A DNA stretch of 6,308 nucleotides from Akkermansiaceae bacterium. GTDB taxonomy: Bacteria > Verrucomicrobiota > Verrucomicrobiia > Verrucomicrobiales > Akkermansiaceae. The translations under genes and the position numbers were made by a program. Numbering within the stretch: position 1 is the stretch's first letter; the number at the start of each line of letters is the position of its first letter. The stretch lies in assembly GCA_028293225.1 (NCBI GenBank), contig JAQGPE010000027.1, forward strand, positions 1 through 6,308. The letters run 5' to 3'. The notes under the pieces are model-generated. The model saw only the letters and a list, made by a program, of their open reading frames with translations. It was not told the origin of the DNA and did no database searches. Positions 6,174 to 6,308 of the stretch are shown piece after piece.

Positions 6174-6188
6174 TAAGTCTTCTGTCTC

Positions 6189-6308
6189 CTACGCAAGCAC
6201 CCCCGTCACCACACTCGCCGGCTCCACCCCGGTCAGCTTCTGGTCCAGCCCCTGGAACTTGTAGGTGAGCTTCTCATGATCCAGCCCCATCTGGTGCAGG
6301 ATCGTTGC
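6189..6308 (-). CDS. DUF1501 family protein, C-terminal end (5' partial)
   Basis: Only the last 39 codons and the TAG stop (minus strand, at 6191-6189) are in the window; the gene continues past the right edge. The visible part reads [16 protein letters not shown], then a GLD-x-KLTG stretch and a Val-rich end closing in GVLA. The [13 protein letters not shown] segment followed by a short aromatic/Gln turn and a KLT or RLT motif is how DUF1501 proteins typically end. These proteins are related to sulfatase/alkaline phosphatase-like folds, usually exported through a Tat signal, and in planctomycetes and verrucomicrobia often sit beside DUF1549/DUF1553 cytochrome-like genes. The substrate is not established. 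Identification rests on 39 residues but the motif is distinctive. Confidence 0.85.
   Translation of the reverse strand, partial: ATILHQMGLDHEKLTYKFQGLDQKLTGVEPASVVTGVLA

Larger units (their letters stand above)
5926..6188. other. 263-bp non-coding, repeat-rich spacer between converging genes
   Basis: This spacer separates the end of the membrane fusion protein gene (+) from the end of the DUF1501 gene (-). Small open frames cross it on both strands, but their translations are low-complexity and rich in Arg, Ser and Pro, so I take them as spurious. It holds a palindromic element (5989-6048), a wider inverted repeat (6076-6122), a C/T-rich tract (about 6136-6152) and a heptamer tandem repeat (6155-6173), listed separately. 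The first 60 bases show nothing I can name. Confidence 0.7.

Noticed and set aside
5922..6264. Small plus-strand open frames across the repeat-rich spacer (81 and 80 codons)
   Set aside because: They read through the palindromes and into the antisense of the DUF1501 gene. Composition is Arg/Ser/Pro-rich and low-complexity, as expected for translated repeats.

Overview
The window looks like chromosomal DNA from a Gram-negative, fairly GC-rich bacterium of the Planctomycetota-Verrucomicrobiota group, most likely a Verrucomicrobiaceae-type verrucomicrobium (Luteolibacter-like). This is inferred from four things: the C-terminus of a DUF1501 protein at the right edge (a family greatly expanded in that group), a palindromic intergenic repeat of a style I associate with it, starts without a clear Shine-Dalgarno sequence, and a membrane fusion protein carrying a TolC-docking motif, which implies an outer membrane. 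No sequence search was possible, so the taxonomy is a reasoned guess.

Layout: (1) 2-577 (+), the C-terminal membrane part of an ABCG/ABC-2-type transporter, cut by the left edge. (2) 649-1050 (+), a small membrane-anchored protein with a beta-rich, possibly OB-like domain. (3) 1070-2953 (+), a large exported helical protein with a low-complexity linker and degenerate TPR-like repeats. I recognise no named family for (2) or (3). They are 19 bp apart and probably co-transcribed. (4) A short gap, 2954-3037, holds a perfect 7-bp hairpin and a promoter-like sequence whose -10 box lies so close to the next ATG that the transcript may be leaderless. (5) 3038-5925 (+) is a compact three-gene operon, permease - ATPase - membrane fusion protein, of the DevBCA/MacAB-like tripartite exporter type. 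(6) 5926-6188 is non-coding and repeat-rich, lying between converging genes. (7) 6189-6308 (-) is the C-terminus of a DUF1501 protein whose body lies beyond the right edge.

How it works together: the DevC-like permease and DevA-like ATPase would form an inner-membrane ABC unit of the mechanotransmission type. The DevB-like adaptor has split lipoyl halves, a short alpha-hairpin and an exact R-x3-L-x6-S motif, and would connect this unit to a TolC-like outer-membrane channel encoded elsewhere. The substrate cannot be read from the sequence. The two unknown genes upstream are both predicted to act at or outside the inner membrane. Together with the ABCG fragment they make the region envelope- and export-themed, but nothing ties them mechanistically to the exporter. 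I see no rRNA, tRNA, CRISPR array, transposase or defence system. The least explained parts are the 649-2953 gene pair and the structured repeats at 5989-6173.
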